From positions 7,999 to 71,998 of the forward strand of contig DDSH01000032.1 of assembly GCA_002343775.1 (NCBI GenBank): a stretch of 64,000 nt of DNA. The letters run 5' to 3'. This DNA is from Anaerolineales bacterium UBA2395 (lineage in GTDB: Bacteria > Chloroflexota > Anaerolineae > Anaerolineales > Villigracilaceae). The notes under the pieces were generated by a model. It saw only the letters and a list, made by a program, of their open reading frames with translations. It was not told where the DNA came from and made no database searches. This document shows, one piece after another, positions 6,842-14,519 of this stretch; positions within the stretch are counted from its first letter, which is position 1; the number at the start of each line of letters is the position of its first letter. The position numbers and the translations under genes are program-made.

Positions 6842-7481
6842 GGGGGGTATTCAGTTTTGGGTTTGGTTCGATCAGCCTCCTATGAGGGTTTCAAGGGAAT
6901 ATTTTTCACCGACACACCCATGAAAATCATGAAGTGTGTCGGTTCCGAGGTTGGGCTTGTTTGCGATGCTTGAACCTGTTCTTAATGGTTCCTATTCCCA
7001 AACGTTCGAGTTTTTTCAATGAGCTTATATAAGTTTCCAAACAAGCCTATCTCTTGCATGATAAATTGGGAAGATACGGATGAATTGACTTGGTGATGGT
7101 GATTATGGTTTCCTTTCGTTGAGTTGAAGTTGGGGATTGGGTAGAACAGCAGAAGCCCGGCGGTTTGCCAGGCTTCTTGAAGAGAGGGATGGATTGTGGA
7201 AAATAGGAACAGTGCGGATTATATGGAGTTTGAGAAAACTGTCAAAGTACGTAGGCGGCAGATATTCCCCTTGAATAACCTTATGCGACCTGAAAACACG
7301 CCCCTATTCCCTACGGGTGAACTTGCGTTTGAGAACTGGAAATTGTGAACATTGGATGCCATCGGATATATCGAATATCCCAATTTCGAGAATTACACTG
7401 CGGGGAAATAGTGACGACACGTTCCTCATACCCCTTTATTGCTTTTCGTATCATCGCGCAAAAAACGAAAAAGGATACGAA
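6842..7481. other. Gene-poor intergenic region with inverted repeats
   Basis: I see no convincing gene here. The stretch holds an inverted pair of the GTGTGTCGG motif (arms 6909-6917 and 6934-6942, with an AT-rich 16-nt loop) and a hairpin AGAAGCC...GGCTTCT at 7151-7177. It lies between the divergent minus-strand replication module and the plus-strand genes. That makes it the natural place for an origin, an oriT or the main control region, but no diagnostic sequence is present. Confidence 0.4.
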
Positions 7482-8423
7482 ATGGATACCAAACAAGATC
7501 GAAAAAAACGAGTCATAAAAATAGCACTTCTGGTTCTGACGCTACCTGTATTGTTCGCTGGACTTAACTTTCAGCAGTTGTATTCCGCCTGGACAGTCCG
7601 GAGCGAGACCCAGCGGCTTGCGAAGCTGGCGGGAGATGCACCGGATGATTTTGAAAATCCTGCGCCACTCACGGAGGATTTCGAGGAGGGTCTTTCCACG
7701 ACGTTTTGGGATTTCACGATCATCAATGGCGCCGGGCAGGTCTCCAATGAAACCGCCTGGCACACAGCGGACATGGTGATCGATCATCAACTCATCCTTC
7801 GGCATGTGCAGGATCCGAAGTTTGAGACCGAAAGCCCGAAATGGCAGGAACCTTCCAGCGGGCAATACAACAATGTCACGTTGATTGGCGGCAGTGGGTT
7901 TGAACCTACTCCTTCGAGCGATGTGGTTGTGGAGTTCAAAAGCAGGGTGGATGAGAATTTTTATGGAACGGCAGGGGTCATTCTACAGCCGGCAGGAACA
8001 CTTCAGGCAGATGGAATGTTTGCCCTGCCATTCGATATGTTCGGTTTTTCAGTGATCGGCAGCGAGTCCGCCGTCAACGGGATCAATGGTCCGATTTGTT
8101 ATCTGGCATTGAATTGGATTCCCGCCGAGGTCGAAGCCATGAACGTGGACCCGGAAGTATGGCATACCTATCAAATCCGCCTGCATCAAGTCAGCAGGAT
8201 CGAATGGATGGGAACCGTATCGGTGGATGGGTCGGAACTGTGTCGGATGATGATGCCGGCGTTGGGACCGGTGGAAATCCAGGTCTGGAGCGATAATTAT
8301 CTGGTGAGCACCCAGCCGCAACGATGGTGGCAGATCGCACCGGTCCTTGAGTTGGGTTTCCAGGATGGCGGGAACAAGGAGTTTCATCTGGATGACATCC
8401 GTATCTTTGAGGAAGTGAAGTAA
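7482..8423 (+). CDS. Membrane-anchored extracellular protein with a concanavalin-like beta-sandwich
   Basis: 313 residues. A basic N-terminus and one hydrophobic helix (about 14-33) form an uncleaved anchor or signal. The remainder looks like a LamG/glycosidase-type beta-sandwich: FEEGLSTTFWDFTIINGAG, then VVVEFKSRVDENFYGTAGVILQP, and finally a C-terminal LDDIRIFEE strand. There is no clear catalytic motif, so it may bind glycans rather than cleave them. The ATG at 7482 follows AAAAAGGATACGA, and the longer in-frame upstream stretch has no signal. A strong terminator follows, so it is a single-gene unit. Confidence 0.7.
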   Translation: MDTKQDRKKRVIKIALLVLTLPVLFAGLNFQQLYSAWTVRSETQRLAKLAGDAPDDFENPAPLTEDFEEGLSTTFWDFTIINGAGQVSNETAWHTADMVIDHQLILRHVQDPKFETESPKWQEPSSGQYNNVTLIGGSGFEPTPSSDVVVEFKSRVDENFYGTAGVILQPAGTLQADGMFALPFDMFGFSVIGSESAVNGINGPICYLALNWIPAEVEAMNVDPEVWHTYQIRLHQVSRIEWMGTVSVDGSELCRMMMPALGPVEIQVWSDNYLVSTQPQRWWQIAPVLELGFQDGGNKEFHLDDIRIFEEVK

Positions 8424-8436
8424 AAATCACGTAATG

Positions 8437-8473
8437 AAAAATACGCCCGGTCGTGAACCGGGCGTATTTTTTT
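8437..8473 (+). terminator. Rho-independent terminator
   Basis: AAAAATACGCCCGG (8437-8450) pairs with CCGGGCGTATTTTT (8458-8471), a 7-nt loop and a continuing T-run. It ends the transcript of the gene stopping at 8423 and insulates the next promoter, which begins 10 nt later. Confidence 0.9.
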
Positions 8474-8482
8474 GAAAACAAT

Positions 8483-8532
8483 AAGCGACACATGCAAACC
8501 ACCTTGTCCTCCTGAAAAGTATAGTCACGCCC
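8483..8532 (+). promoter_or_regulatory. WAGCGACA-type promoter of the CpaB/CpaE/CpaF unit
   Basis: AAGCGACA (8483-8490), exactly 29 nt, TATAGT (8520-8525), exactly 7 nt, then ATG 8533. The same box, spacing and -10 recur before luxC (17551) and the virB4-like gene (21065). No Shine-Dalgarno precedes the ATG and the -10 is 7 nt away, so the transcript should be leaderless or nearly so. No TTGACA-like -35 is present, which suggests an activator or an unusual sigma factor. Confidence 0.75.
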
Positions 8533-9102
8533 ATGAGTGAGTCGTACCAGTCCAAACAGGAACGCCGGCAACGCTTGTTGGAGTCACTGCCCGAGGGACT
8601 TCGCCCACACGTTTCCGTCCGCAACATCGAAGCCGTGGCAGCGCTTTCCCCACAGGCACAGACTCGTTTGCTGGAAGCCGTTCAAGCCGGGCTCAAACGA
8701 TTGCCGCGTGCCATTGAACAATTACGTGCCGACCCGGAGACTTCCGTTGCAGACCTGCTCGATCCTCCTGCACCACCTGAAACAGAACTGCCTGCTCCGA
8801 CCGACTCTTCATCCATTGGACAGGAAGTGGCGGATCTGATCCAGGAATGTTTTCCGGATATGCCGCGTGTGTCGGCGGAAGCGCTGGCAGATGCAGATGT
8901 GATGCAGGTCGTTCGATCCGTTGCAGAGACCCATCAGCAGGTGTTCAAGTCCAGTCATATCAAAACGGATTTCGTCATGCTGACTTTATATGGATTGGTA
9001 CGCCAGACACTCGAACGACTCGAAGAGATGATTGAAGAAACCCCTGCCCTGCGGCAGGCATTTGAAAAAACCAATGAATGGAGAAAAGAAGAAACATGTT
9101 AA
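8533..9102 (+). CDS. Hypothetical protein opening the pilus/secretion operon, 189 aa
   Basis: A soluble, mostly helical protein: basic N-terminus (SKQERRQRLLESLPEGLRPHV), a Pro-rich acidic linker at about 76-93, then a helical C-terminal half. No family is recognised. The start is fixed by the leaderless promoter 7 nt upstream of ATG 8533. The stop overlaps the next gene by 7 nt, so the two are translationally coupled. Its position first in an operon with CpaB-, CpaE- and CpaF-like genes suggests an accessory or regulatory role in that machine. Confidence 0.7.
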   Translation: MSESYQSKQERRQRLLESLPEGLRPHVSVRNIEAVAALSPQAQTRLLEAVQAGLKRLPRAIEQLRADPETSVADLLDPPAPPETELPAPTDSSSIGQEVADLIQECFPDMPRVSAEALADADVMQVVRSVAETHQQVFKSSHIKTDFVMLTLYGLVRQTLERLEEMIEETPALRQAFEKTNEWRKEETC

Positions 9103-10010
9103 AACGAATTGCCTCGACCGGTGTGAACCTGGTAGTGCTGGGGGTATCGGTTGGAATATTTCTGGTGGCGTTCATCGCCCTCAACGCCCTCGGTGCGGCG
9201 CAGAAGCCGCCCACCATTTCTGTGTTGTCCGCCACGCGTGACTTGAACATCGGCGATGTCATCACAGCGAGTGACTTGGCAGTCAAGACTGTCTTTCAGG
9301 ATGACAATGCCAGTTTGTATATCCCCGGTGAGGAAGTGACTGGTGTAGTCGGCGGCATTGTCGCCCAACCCATTGGAAGCGGACAGCCGGTCTTTCGCAA
9401 CGCCATCGTAGCGCCAGCAGCAGAAGGCACGCGCCTGTCGGCTGTGCTGGCTCAATTCCCTGGACACAGTTTATTCCCTCTGCCATTGGACGCGATGAAT
9501 TTGGTATCGCCCGATGCAGAAGCCTTCCTGCCCGGAGACCTGATCGGCGTGACTGTGGTGATCAGCACCCGACCGCAGCAGATGAGCACACCGACCCCGA
9601 TGCCGGAATTGGTCATTGATCCTGGGTATGTGGAGCCGACCGCCCAACCCTCGCAGCTTGAACAGGAACAGGCAGATGCGATGAACCGCACGTTCCCACC
9701 GCTTGCCAAAGATTTGTTCCCAATGGGTGTACGCGTGATCGCGATACAAGGGCTGCCGGCAAAGACTGACTCTACTGAGAATAGCGATGGTGGTTCCTCC
9801 TTCACGCTTGAAGATACGCAGAAGATGTTGATCCTGCTCGTCCCAAATGAGAGCCGTGAAGTGTTGTCGCTTGCCTTGCAGCAGAGCGATCGTTTGGTGG
9901 TCTCGCTCATGGCCCGTGGTGATGAAATACCGTCTGCCGGATTCACCTATTGGGATTTCGAGGACCTCTTCAAGCAAGATCGCGAGGAAGTCTTGGGAGG
10001 AGGACAGTAA
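9096..10010 (+). CDS. CpaB/RcpC-like SAF-domain protein
   Basis: 304 residues. An N-terminal membrane helix (about 12-34) is followed by a SAF domain (ISVLSATRDLNIGDVITASDLAVKTV, about 44-70), as in CpaB/RcpC proteins that help assemble Tad pili. The C-terminal half contains a Pro/Thr-rich linker (TPTPMPELVIDPGYVEPT) and a second fold seen in CpaB proteins (MLILLVPNESREVLSLALQ). It overlaps both neighbouring genes by a few bases. In a monoderm Chloroflexota cell it would sit on the outer face of the membrane. The Tad membrane proteins TadB/TadC are not found nearby. Confidence 0.8.
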   Translation: MLKRIASTGVNLVVLGVSVGIFLVAFIALNALGAAQKPPTISVLSATRDLNIGDVITASDLAVKTVFQDDNASLYIPGEEVTGVVGGIVAQPIGSGQPVFRNAIVAPAAEGTRLSAVLAQFPGHSLFPLPLDAMNLVSPDAEAFLPGDLIGVTVVISTRPQQMSTPTPMPELVIDPGYVEPTAQPSQLEQEQADAMNRTFPPLAKDLFPMGVRVIAIQGLPAKTDSTENSDGGSSFTLEDTQKMLILLVPNESREVLSLALQQSDRLVVSLMARGDEIPSAGFTYWDFEDLFKQDREEVLGGGQ

Positions 10011-11371
10011 TGCAGGTTCTGTTACTTGGTGCAGGTACTGTCACCTCGCGTCTCAATATGCAGCTCGCAGAACAGGGTCATTCGGTCATCGCCCAGATCG
10101 CAGCCTTTACCCCGCAGCACATCGACCTGTTCGATTTCCGCGCTCTAGTTGTTGTGTCGCCAGAGTCGTCGGTCTCCCCGGAGAGTCTGGTCAAGGCGGC
10201 GGAGCGTGGCAAGCTGATTTTCGTGATTGCCGGTGTCGGCGATGGCATGGCATCCTGGGCAAATGGGGTCGGCGTGCCTTCGATTGCCTATCCACCCTCG
10301 GATGTCGACATCAATAAATTGTATGAAGAGATGCGTAGGGCAGATGCCGGCAATCTCGCGGCAGATGACCAATACCGCCGTGCAGTGCTGGGCAGTGATA
10401 TGTCGGCACGCATTCAATCGGGCATGGCAGTGAGGAAGATCGCGATCACATCACCGAAAGGTGGAACGGGTAAAACTACCGTGGCGGTTAATCTCGCAGT
10501 CGCGCTTGCCTTGTCAGGTATCACAACATACTTGGTGGATGCCGATGGCAATGCAGGCGCGTTGCAGTATCACATGCGCATGGAACGAGTGAATACAACG
10601 ATGATCGGGCTCCTGCGACGTGAGATCGCCAAAGCCAATAAAGGCGTGATGGGCGACGTGGCATCGGGAGCAGCTTATCTCAATGCCTTTACGCCGTTGG
10701 AAAATTTACCGACCTTGAGAGTCCTACCAGGTCTCATTACCGATGATCTTGGAGATGAGGTCCTCCAACAGGAAGGTAAAGTCGCAGAGGTAATTCAAGG
10801 GTTGTATGAAGCCGGCGTCGCCGCTGGTGGTGTGGTCATCATGGATGTAGGTATCAACCCAGCGCATGTCGTGCATCGCGCGGCATTGAAGGCCGCCGAA
10901 GGCATTGCCATTGTGATCAAGCCGGAGATCCCTGATCTGGCGGAAACTCGTCGTTGGATCGCGAGGATGATCAATTCATTGGCAAGTGTGGTTGGCAAGA
11001 GCAGTGCGCATGAATTTATTGGCAGTCGTGTCAAACTTTGCTACAACCAGGTTGTGGGCGATGGTTTCAAGGCGGCACACAAGATGTTGCAACAGGCGCT
11101 GAGTGAAGACAAGATCGACCTGGCACTGATCCCCAATGGCATCATCCCCATCGTGGATCCGCGTCTGGCTGCACAGGCTGTGAACTCGGATCGTCGCGAG
11201 GATATCCTGATCTGGCGTTACAAGAAGGAGAAGTTGGAGGAACTCGGACCGTTTGCGGATTCATTACTTGGCTTCGCCTCCCACTTTGTGCCGGCTGTGC
11301 GTGAAGGTGCTTCCCGGATTGGATTGCTTCCCAGTCCGAACAAGAAGCGCGGCTGGTTCGGGAAGGGCTAA
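10010..11371 (+). CDS. CpaE/ParA-like ATPase
   Basis: 453 residues. The N-terminal part (about 1-125) is a Rossmann/receiver-like domain without an obvious phosphoacceptor. A MinD/ParA ATPase follows, with a deviant Walker A SPKGGTGKTT at 148-157 and a TYLVDADGNAG switch. CpaE proteins localise and time Tad/type IVc pilus assembly; ParA relatives also partition plasmids. Being between CpaB- and CpaF-like genes favours the pilus role. GGAGG lies just before the ATG, which overlaps the previous stop. Confidence 0.85.
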   Translation: MQVLLLGAGTVTSRLNMQLAEQGHSVIAQIAAFTPQHIDLFDFRALVVVSPESSVSPESLVKAAERGKLIFVIAGVGDGMASWANGVGVPSIAYPPSDVDINKLYEEMRRADAGNLAADDQYRRAVLGSDMSARIQSGMAVRKIAITSPKGGTGKTTVAVNLAVALALSGITTYLVDADGNAGALQYHMRMERVNTTMIGLLRREIAKANKGVMGDVASGAAYLNAFTPLENLPTLRVLPGLITDDLGDEVLQQEGKVAEVIQGLYEAGVAAGGVVIMDVGINPAHVVHRAALKAAEGIAIVIKPEIPDLAETRRWIARMINSLASVVGKSSAHEFIGSRVKLCYNQVVGDGFKAAHKMLQQALSEDKIDLALIPNGIIPIVDPRLAAQAVNSDRREDILIWRYKKEKLEELGPFADSLLGFASHFVPAVREGASRIGLLPSPNKKRGWFGKG

Positions 11372-11374
11372 GCC

Positions 11375-12823
11375 ATGTTTGACATTACCGGCAAAACCCT
11401 GAAGCCTGTTTCGGAAGCGCGTTCCTCGGATGAGATGGAACGCTGGTGGAATATTCTTGCTGAGGAGGGACGTGCAAAGAAAGCGATTGAGTCTCTACAA
11501 AAAAGCATGACCTCCACAGAGATCGAGGCGATGGCACGTCAGGTCTTTGAAGAAATAAGTGTTCGTGCGGTGGATGCTGGTGTTGCCCTGCCCAAGGAAT
11601 ACATCCTGCGGCTGATCGGTGAACTCTCCGGCATGGGTCCCTTATTGGAACTCATCGCCCGTTCGGATATCGAAGACATCGCCATCAACCTCGGACATAT
11701 CTATGTGTACACGACCACAAACGGTTGGGAACATGCCGGAGCTGCACCGGATGGGATTGGCGATGCACTCAGAGTCATGATCGACCGTGCCGGGCAACGC
11801 GCGCCGACTCCTGATTATCCGATTGCCGATGCCATGTTACAGGTCATGGTTCCACTGGTGGATGGCAGTGTACGGAGGAAGGGCGTGCGTATCAATTATG
11901 TCATGCCGCCCGCATCACCCTATGGAGACACGATCACCTTGCGTGTCTCCAATTACCGAACCGCCTCCGATCTGACACAGGGCAGTCTGGCATTGCTTTG
12001 TCAGAACAGACTCCCGCCCGTGCCTCGTCCCAAGTTTGACCCGAAGGACTTCCCACGCGGTAACGGCATTCTCACACCCGAAGCCGCGAATTATTTGTTG
12101 AGCGTGATGGTGCATGGCGGGACGCTCGTGATTGCCGGTACAACCGGTTCGGGCAAGACCTTTGTGGGGCAGCGCATCTTGCAGGAGATGCTGGATTACT
12201 ACCCACGTGGTGCGATCCGTTTGTTTATTGTGGAAGATAGTAATGAGATTATCTTGAACGGCTGGAACGGTGATGGCAAAACGGATACCGGCAACATCAT
12301 CTATACCGTGACACGTCCGGAGATCCGGGGCGGTCCACCGCCCGTCACCATGTACGACCTGATCCGTTCCGCCTTGCGTTCCCGTCCGCATGGCGTGGTG
12401 ATCGGTGAGGCACGTGGCGCGGAAGCATGGGAGTTGATCCGTGCCGCCGCGACCGGGCATGGACATAGTGCATTCACCATCCATGCCACCAGCGCTGAAC
12501 ATGTCTGGCCACGCTTTTTGCAGGTGGTACAGGCGCATCCGGATGCAGCACGCATGTCCGAAATCCAGATAGCACAGTCTTTTGCCGAAGCTATAACGGC
12601 GGCGGTGTACATCGAGCGCAATCCGCAGCATGGTCAGATCGTGCGTGAAATCGTGGAGGTGTCCACCATTGTGGAGCGCACCGCCGCACGTCCTTCGTTT
12701 TCTCCGTTGTTCAAGTATGAAGCCGGCAAGGGACTTGTTCCCACCGGCAATCGCCCCATGCGTCCTGGCTTTCGTGCCAATGACTTGAACATCCCCGAGT
12801 CCATTTTCAAGGCAGGGTTGTAA
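11375..12823 (+). CDS. CpaF/VirB11-family secretion ATPase
   Basis: 482 residues. The N-terminal domain (about 20-200) is typical of CpaF/TadA. The RecA-like domain shows Walker A GTTGSGKT at 255-262, an Asp box (VEDSNEIIL), a degenerate Walker B (GVVIGEARGAEAWEL) and a His box (TGHGHSAFTIHA). These hexameric ATPases drive Tad pilus or type IV secretion assembly. It is 4 nt from the CpaE-like gene and overlaps the next gene by 1 nt. No TadB/TadC or VirB platform genes are adjacent, so partner membrane proteins must lie elsewhere or be unrecognisable. Confidence 0.88.
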   Translation: MFDITGKTLKPVSEARSSDEMERWWNILAEEGRAKKAIESLQKSMTSTEIEAMARQVFEEISVRAVDAGVALPKEYILRLIGELSGMGPLLELIARSDIEDIAINLGHIYVYTTTNGWEHAGAAPDGIGDALRVMIDRAGQRAPTPDYPIADAMLQVMVPLVDGSVRRKGVRINYVMPPASPYGDTITLRVSNYRTASDLTQGSLALLCQNRLPPVPRPKFDPKDFPRGNGILTPEAANYLLSVMVHGGTLVIAGTTGSGKTFVGQRILQEMLDYYPRGAIRLFIVEDSNEIILNGWNGDGKTDTGNIIYTVTRPEIRGGPPPVTMYDLIRSALRSRPHGVVIGEARGAEAWELIRAAATGHGHSAFTIHATSAEHVWPRFLQVVQAHPDAARMSEIQIAQSFAEAITAAVYIERNPQHGQIVREIVEVSTIVERTAARPSFSPLFKYEAGKGLVPTGNRPMRPGFRANDLNIPESIFKAGL

Positions 12824-13347
12824 TGACAGAGCAAACCATTGGTTCGACGAGAACTTTTGTATTGGCAAAAGGCTTTATACAGGTCGGCAATCACCCGGCT
12901 TTGATAGGTGAAGATGATACCAAACGATTATTTGCTGAAGTCTATGCCGATCCAGACCGTCCGGATGTGCGACCGCAGGAGGCATACCAGGCAATCCTTT
13001 CCTCCATGCAACCGGGCTGGACGCTGCGCCTTCTCCAATTATTCTGGCCCGATCCTGAACCAAGGTTGGAGTTCCAAAAACAGGCAAGCCAATGGAAGCG
13101 ACCTGATGTGGAAGGCTTGGATATATTGCATCAGGGCTTATCCCTTGCCGTGCAGGAATACCCGCTGCCTTTTGTGCGGCGGACTGTATTGGAGTTTGTA
13201 TTACCTGGAGACGAAGGAGTTGCCTGGTGGGAAGGGCTGGTGGGGTTATGTGCCGGCTTTGGTTTGCGGATTCGGTATCTGGATCAGAATGCAATTGAAG
13301 GCTTGACCCGCTGGGTATTGAATCCAAATTTAGAATATAGGACATAG
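12823..13347 (+). CDS. Hypothetical protein, 174 aa
   Basis: Soluble alpha/beta protein of unknown family (MTEQTIGSTRTFVLAKGFIQVGNHPALIG...), with a C-terminal ILNPNLEYRT-like tail. The ATG overlaps the CpaF-like stop by one base (TAATGA), so the two are translationally coupled. It is the last gene of the unit that starts at 8533. VirB4-family N-terminal segments can look similar (a SMQPGWTLRLLQLFWPDPEPR stretch resembles arms of conjugation ATPases), but this is a weak impression. Confidence 0.65.
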   Translation: MTEQTIGSTRTFVLAKGFIQVGNHPALIGEDDTKRLFAEVYADPDRPDVRPQEAYQAILSSMQPGWTLRLLQLFWPDPEPRLEFQKQASQWKRPDVEGLDILHQGLSLAVQEYPLPFVRRTVLEFVLPGDEGVAWWEGLVGLCAGFGLRIRYLDQNAIEGLTRWVLNPNLEYRT

Positions 13348-13724
13348 TTTGAGTAGTATGTTCCAAGGATCGTTGATTTAATTCAGAAGGGAGTTGACAG
13401 CAATAGCTCCATTTTGAAAAACATAGGTGTATTTGATATAGATCGTTTCTCGTCATTGCCCAGAGAGTTTTTTCAATGGCTTGAGGGTAATTTTGCTCTG
13501 TCGCTTTGGTGCAAATTTTGGCAGGAGTGGCATATAATTTATATTATCCGTACACAGTATGTTATACCGAACTATTCGGCATAACACCCCGCAGGGGGGC
13601 AAAAAGCCGAATGGTTCGGTTAAAGCGTAGTTGGCACGCCCTTGCACAACAAGGTAAAAACATTCAAGTAAGCAATTTGCCTTTTCAACAGTCTTATCAG
13701 TTAAACAAGACAAGGAGATTTTCA
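13348..13724 (+). promoter_or_regulatory. Low-GC leader with paired palindromes before the CopZ-like gene
   Basis: There is no convincing gene here. GTTAT-N-CCGAA-N3-TTCGG-N-ATAAC (13561-13585) is a near-perfect palindrome. A second CCGAA-type palindrome lies at 13606-13620. The two outer arms, 13566-13580 and 13606-13620, also pair with each other with one G-U, enclosing a CCCC-N3-GGGG mini-hairpin. Either reading fits a regulator site or an RNA leader about 105-165 nt before the start codon. Confidence 0.5.
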
Positions 13725-14240
13725 ATGAGCGATAATTGCTGTTCAACGACATCCGCAGGAAGTGAAGTTTGCGAATTGCCATCAGCGACAGTTCAGCGCA
13801 AACTACATTCCGAAGTATTTTGTCCCGAATGTAATCAAAAAGGAAAAGTTGTTCAAGGTCAAACTGTAAAGGCGCTTTTGTCTGTTTCGTTGCGCTCATT
13901 TCAAGATACAGATTATTATTTTTGCCGCACACAATCTTGCCCCGTTGTTTATTATTCGGCTAATGGCAAGTCCATGTTTACAGCATCACAATTGCGTGAG
14001 CGAGTTTATCAAAAAGAGCCAAGCGTAGATGATGTATTTGTGTGTTATTGCTTCAAACATACGGTATCAGAAATTCGTAATGCTTCACCTGAAACCCGTG
14101 TTGCACTGGTAAATGATATTAATGCTGGCATCCAAGCCAATCAATGCGCCTGTGATTTACGAAATCCGCAAGGCTCATGTTGTTTAGGAAATGTGCGTGG
14201 CTTGATGAAACAAACAGAGCAAGTATCCGCGCAATCATAA
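13725..14240 (+). CDS. CopZ-like copper chaperone N-domain protein (Cys-rich, zinc/[2Fe-2S] type)
   Basis: 171 residues. FCPECNQKGKVV near the N-terminus, YYFCRTQSCPVVYY in the middle and VCYCFKHT / CACDLRNPQGSCC in the C-terminal half match the cysteine pattern of the zinc- and [2Fe-2S]-binding domain of Archaeoglobus-type CopZ. That family accepts or reduces copper before passing it to an ATPase. The HMA domain usually fused to it is absent. AAGGAG lies 8 nt before ATG 13725. GC content is visibly lower than in the flanking genes, and it splits the secretion unit from dnaE, so it looks like a separately acquired insert. Confidence 0.75.
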   Translation: MSDNCCSTTSAGSEVCELPSATVQRKLHSEVFCPECNQKGKVVQGQTVKALLSVSLRSFQDTDYYFCRTQSCPVVYYSANGKSMFTASQLRERVYQKEPSVDDVFVCYCFKHTVSEIRNASPETRVALVNDINAGIQANQCACDLRNPQGSCCLGNVRGLMKQTEQVSAQS

Positions 14241-14519
14241 AGAAACTTGCTGGTATAAACCGTAGAGTCTTGCAAGTCAAAAGCGTGCCAACAAAGCGTG
14301 GAGCAAAGATACTACCTGACGATGGGTTCGTCCATAGCGCTTATGTACATCCTAAGCAGTTTTCTATGCCTTGGACTTTTTTTCTGGGTGAACATCTTCG
14401 CCATCCCCGATCCAATACGGTTACCCACCATGCAGCAATGATGCGTACCATTGAAATCTTCAAAAAAATTTCGATCAACCAAGCGATGTCTTATGATTAA
14501 AAACAAACTATTTGTCAAA
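14241..14519. other. Intergenic stretch between the CopZ-like gene and dnaE
   Basis: No gene is supported. Short open frames exist on both strands but have no ribosome site or recognisable motif. Base composition remains low-GC, like the CopZ-like gene, so this is probably the downstream half of the same inserted segment. Confidence 0.4.

Larger units (their letters stand above)
5345..6942. repeat. Cluster of GTGTCGG / GTGTGTCGG motifs
   Basis: Ten copies of GTGTCGG on either strand: 5345, 5359, 5493, 5717, 5932, 5962, 5983, 6459, 6909 and 6936. Five extend to the 9-mer GTGTGTCGG, and a sixth 9-mer lies at 8867-8875. A given 7-mer is expected about 0.2 times on both strands of 1.6 kb. The copies fall in different reading frames of the primase (Val-Ser-Ala in one, Arg-His in another), so codon use does not explain them. 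They could be iterons or regulator sites. Confidence 0.55.

Noticed and set aside
13561..13622. Integron attC-like site
   Set aside because: The palindromes recall attC, but the GTTRRRY and RYYYAAC core sites are not present and no integron integrase is seen. An operator or RNA leader fits better.
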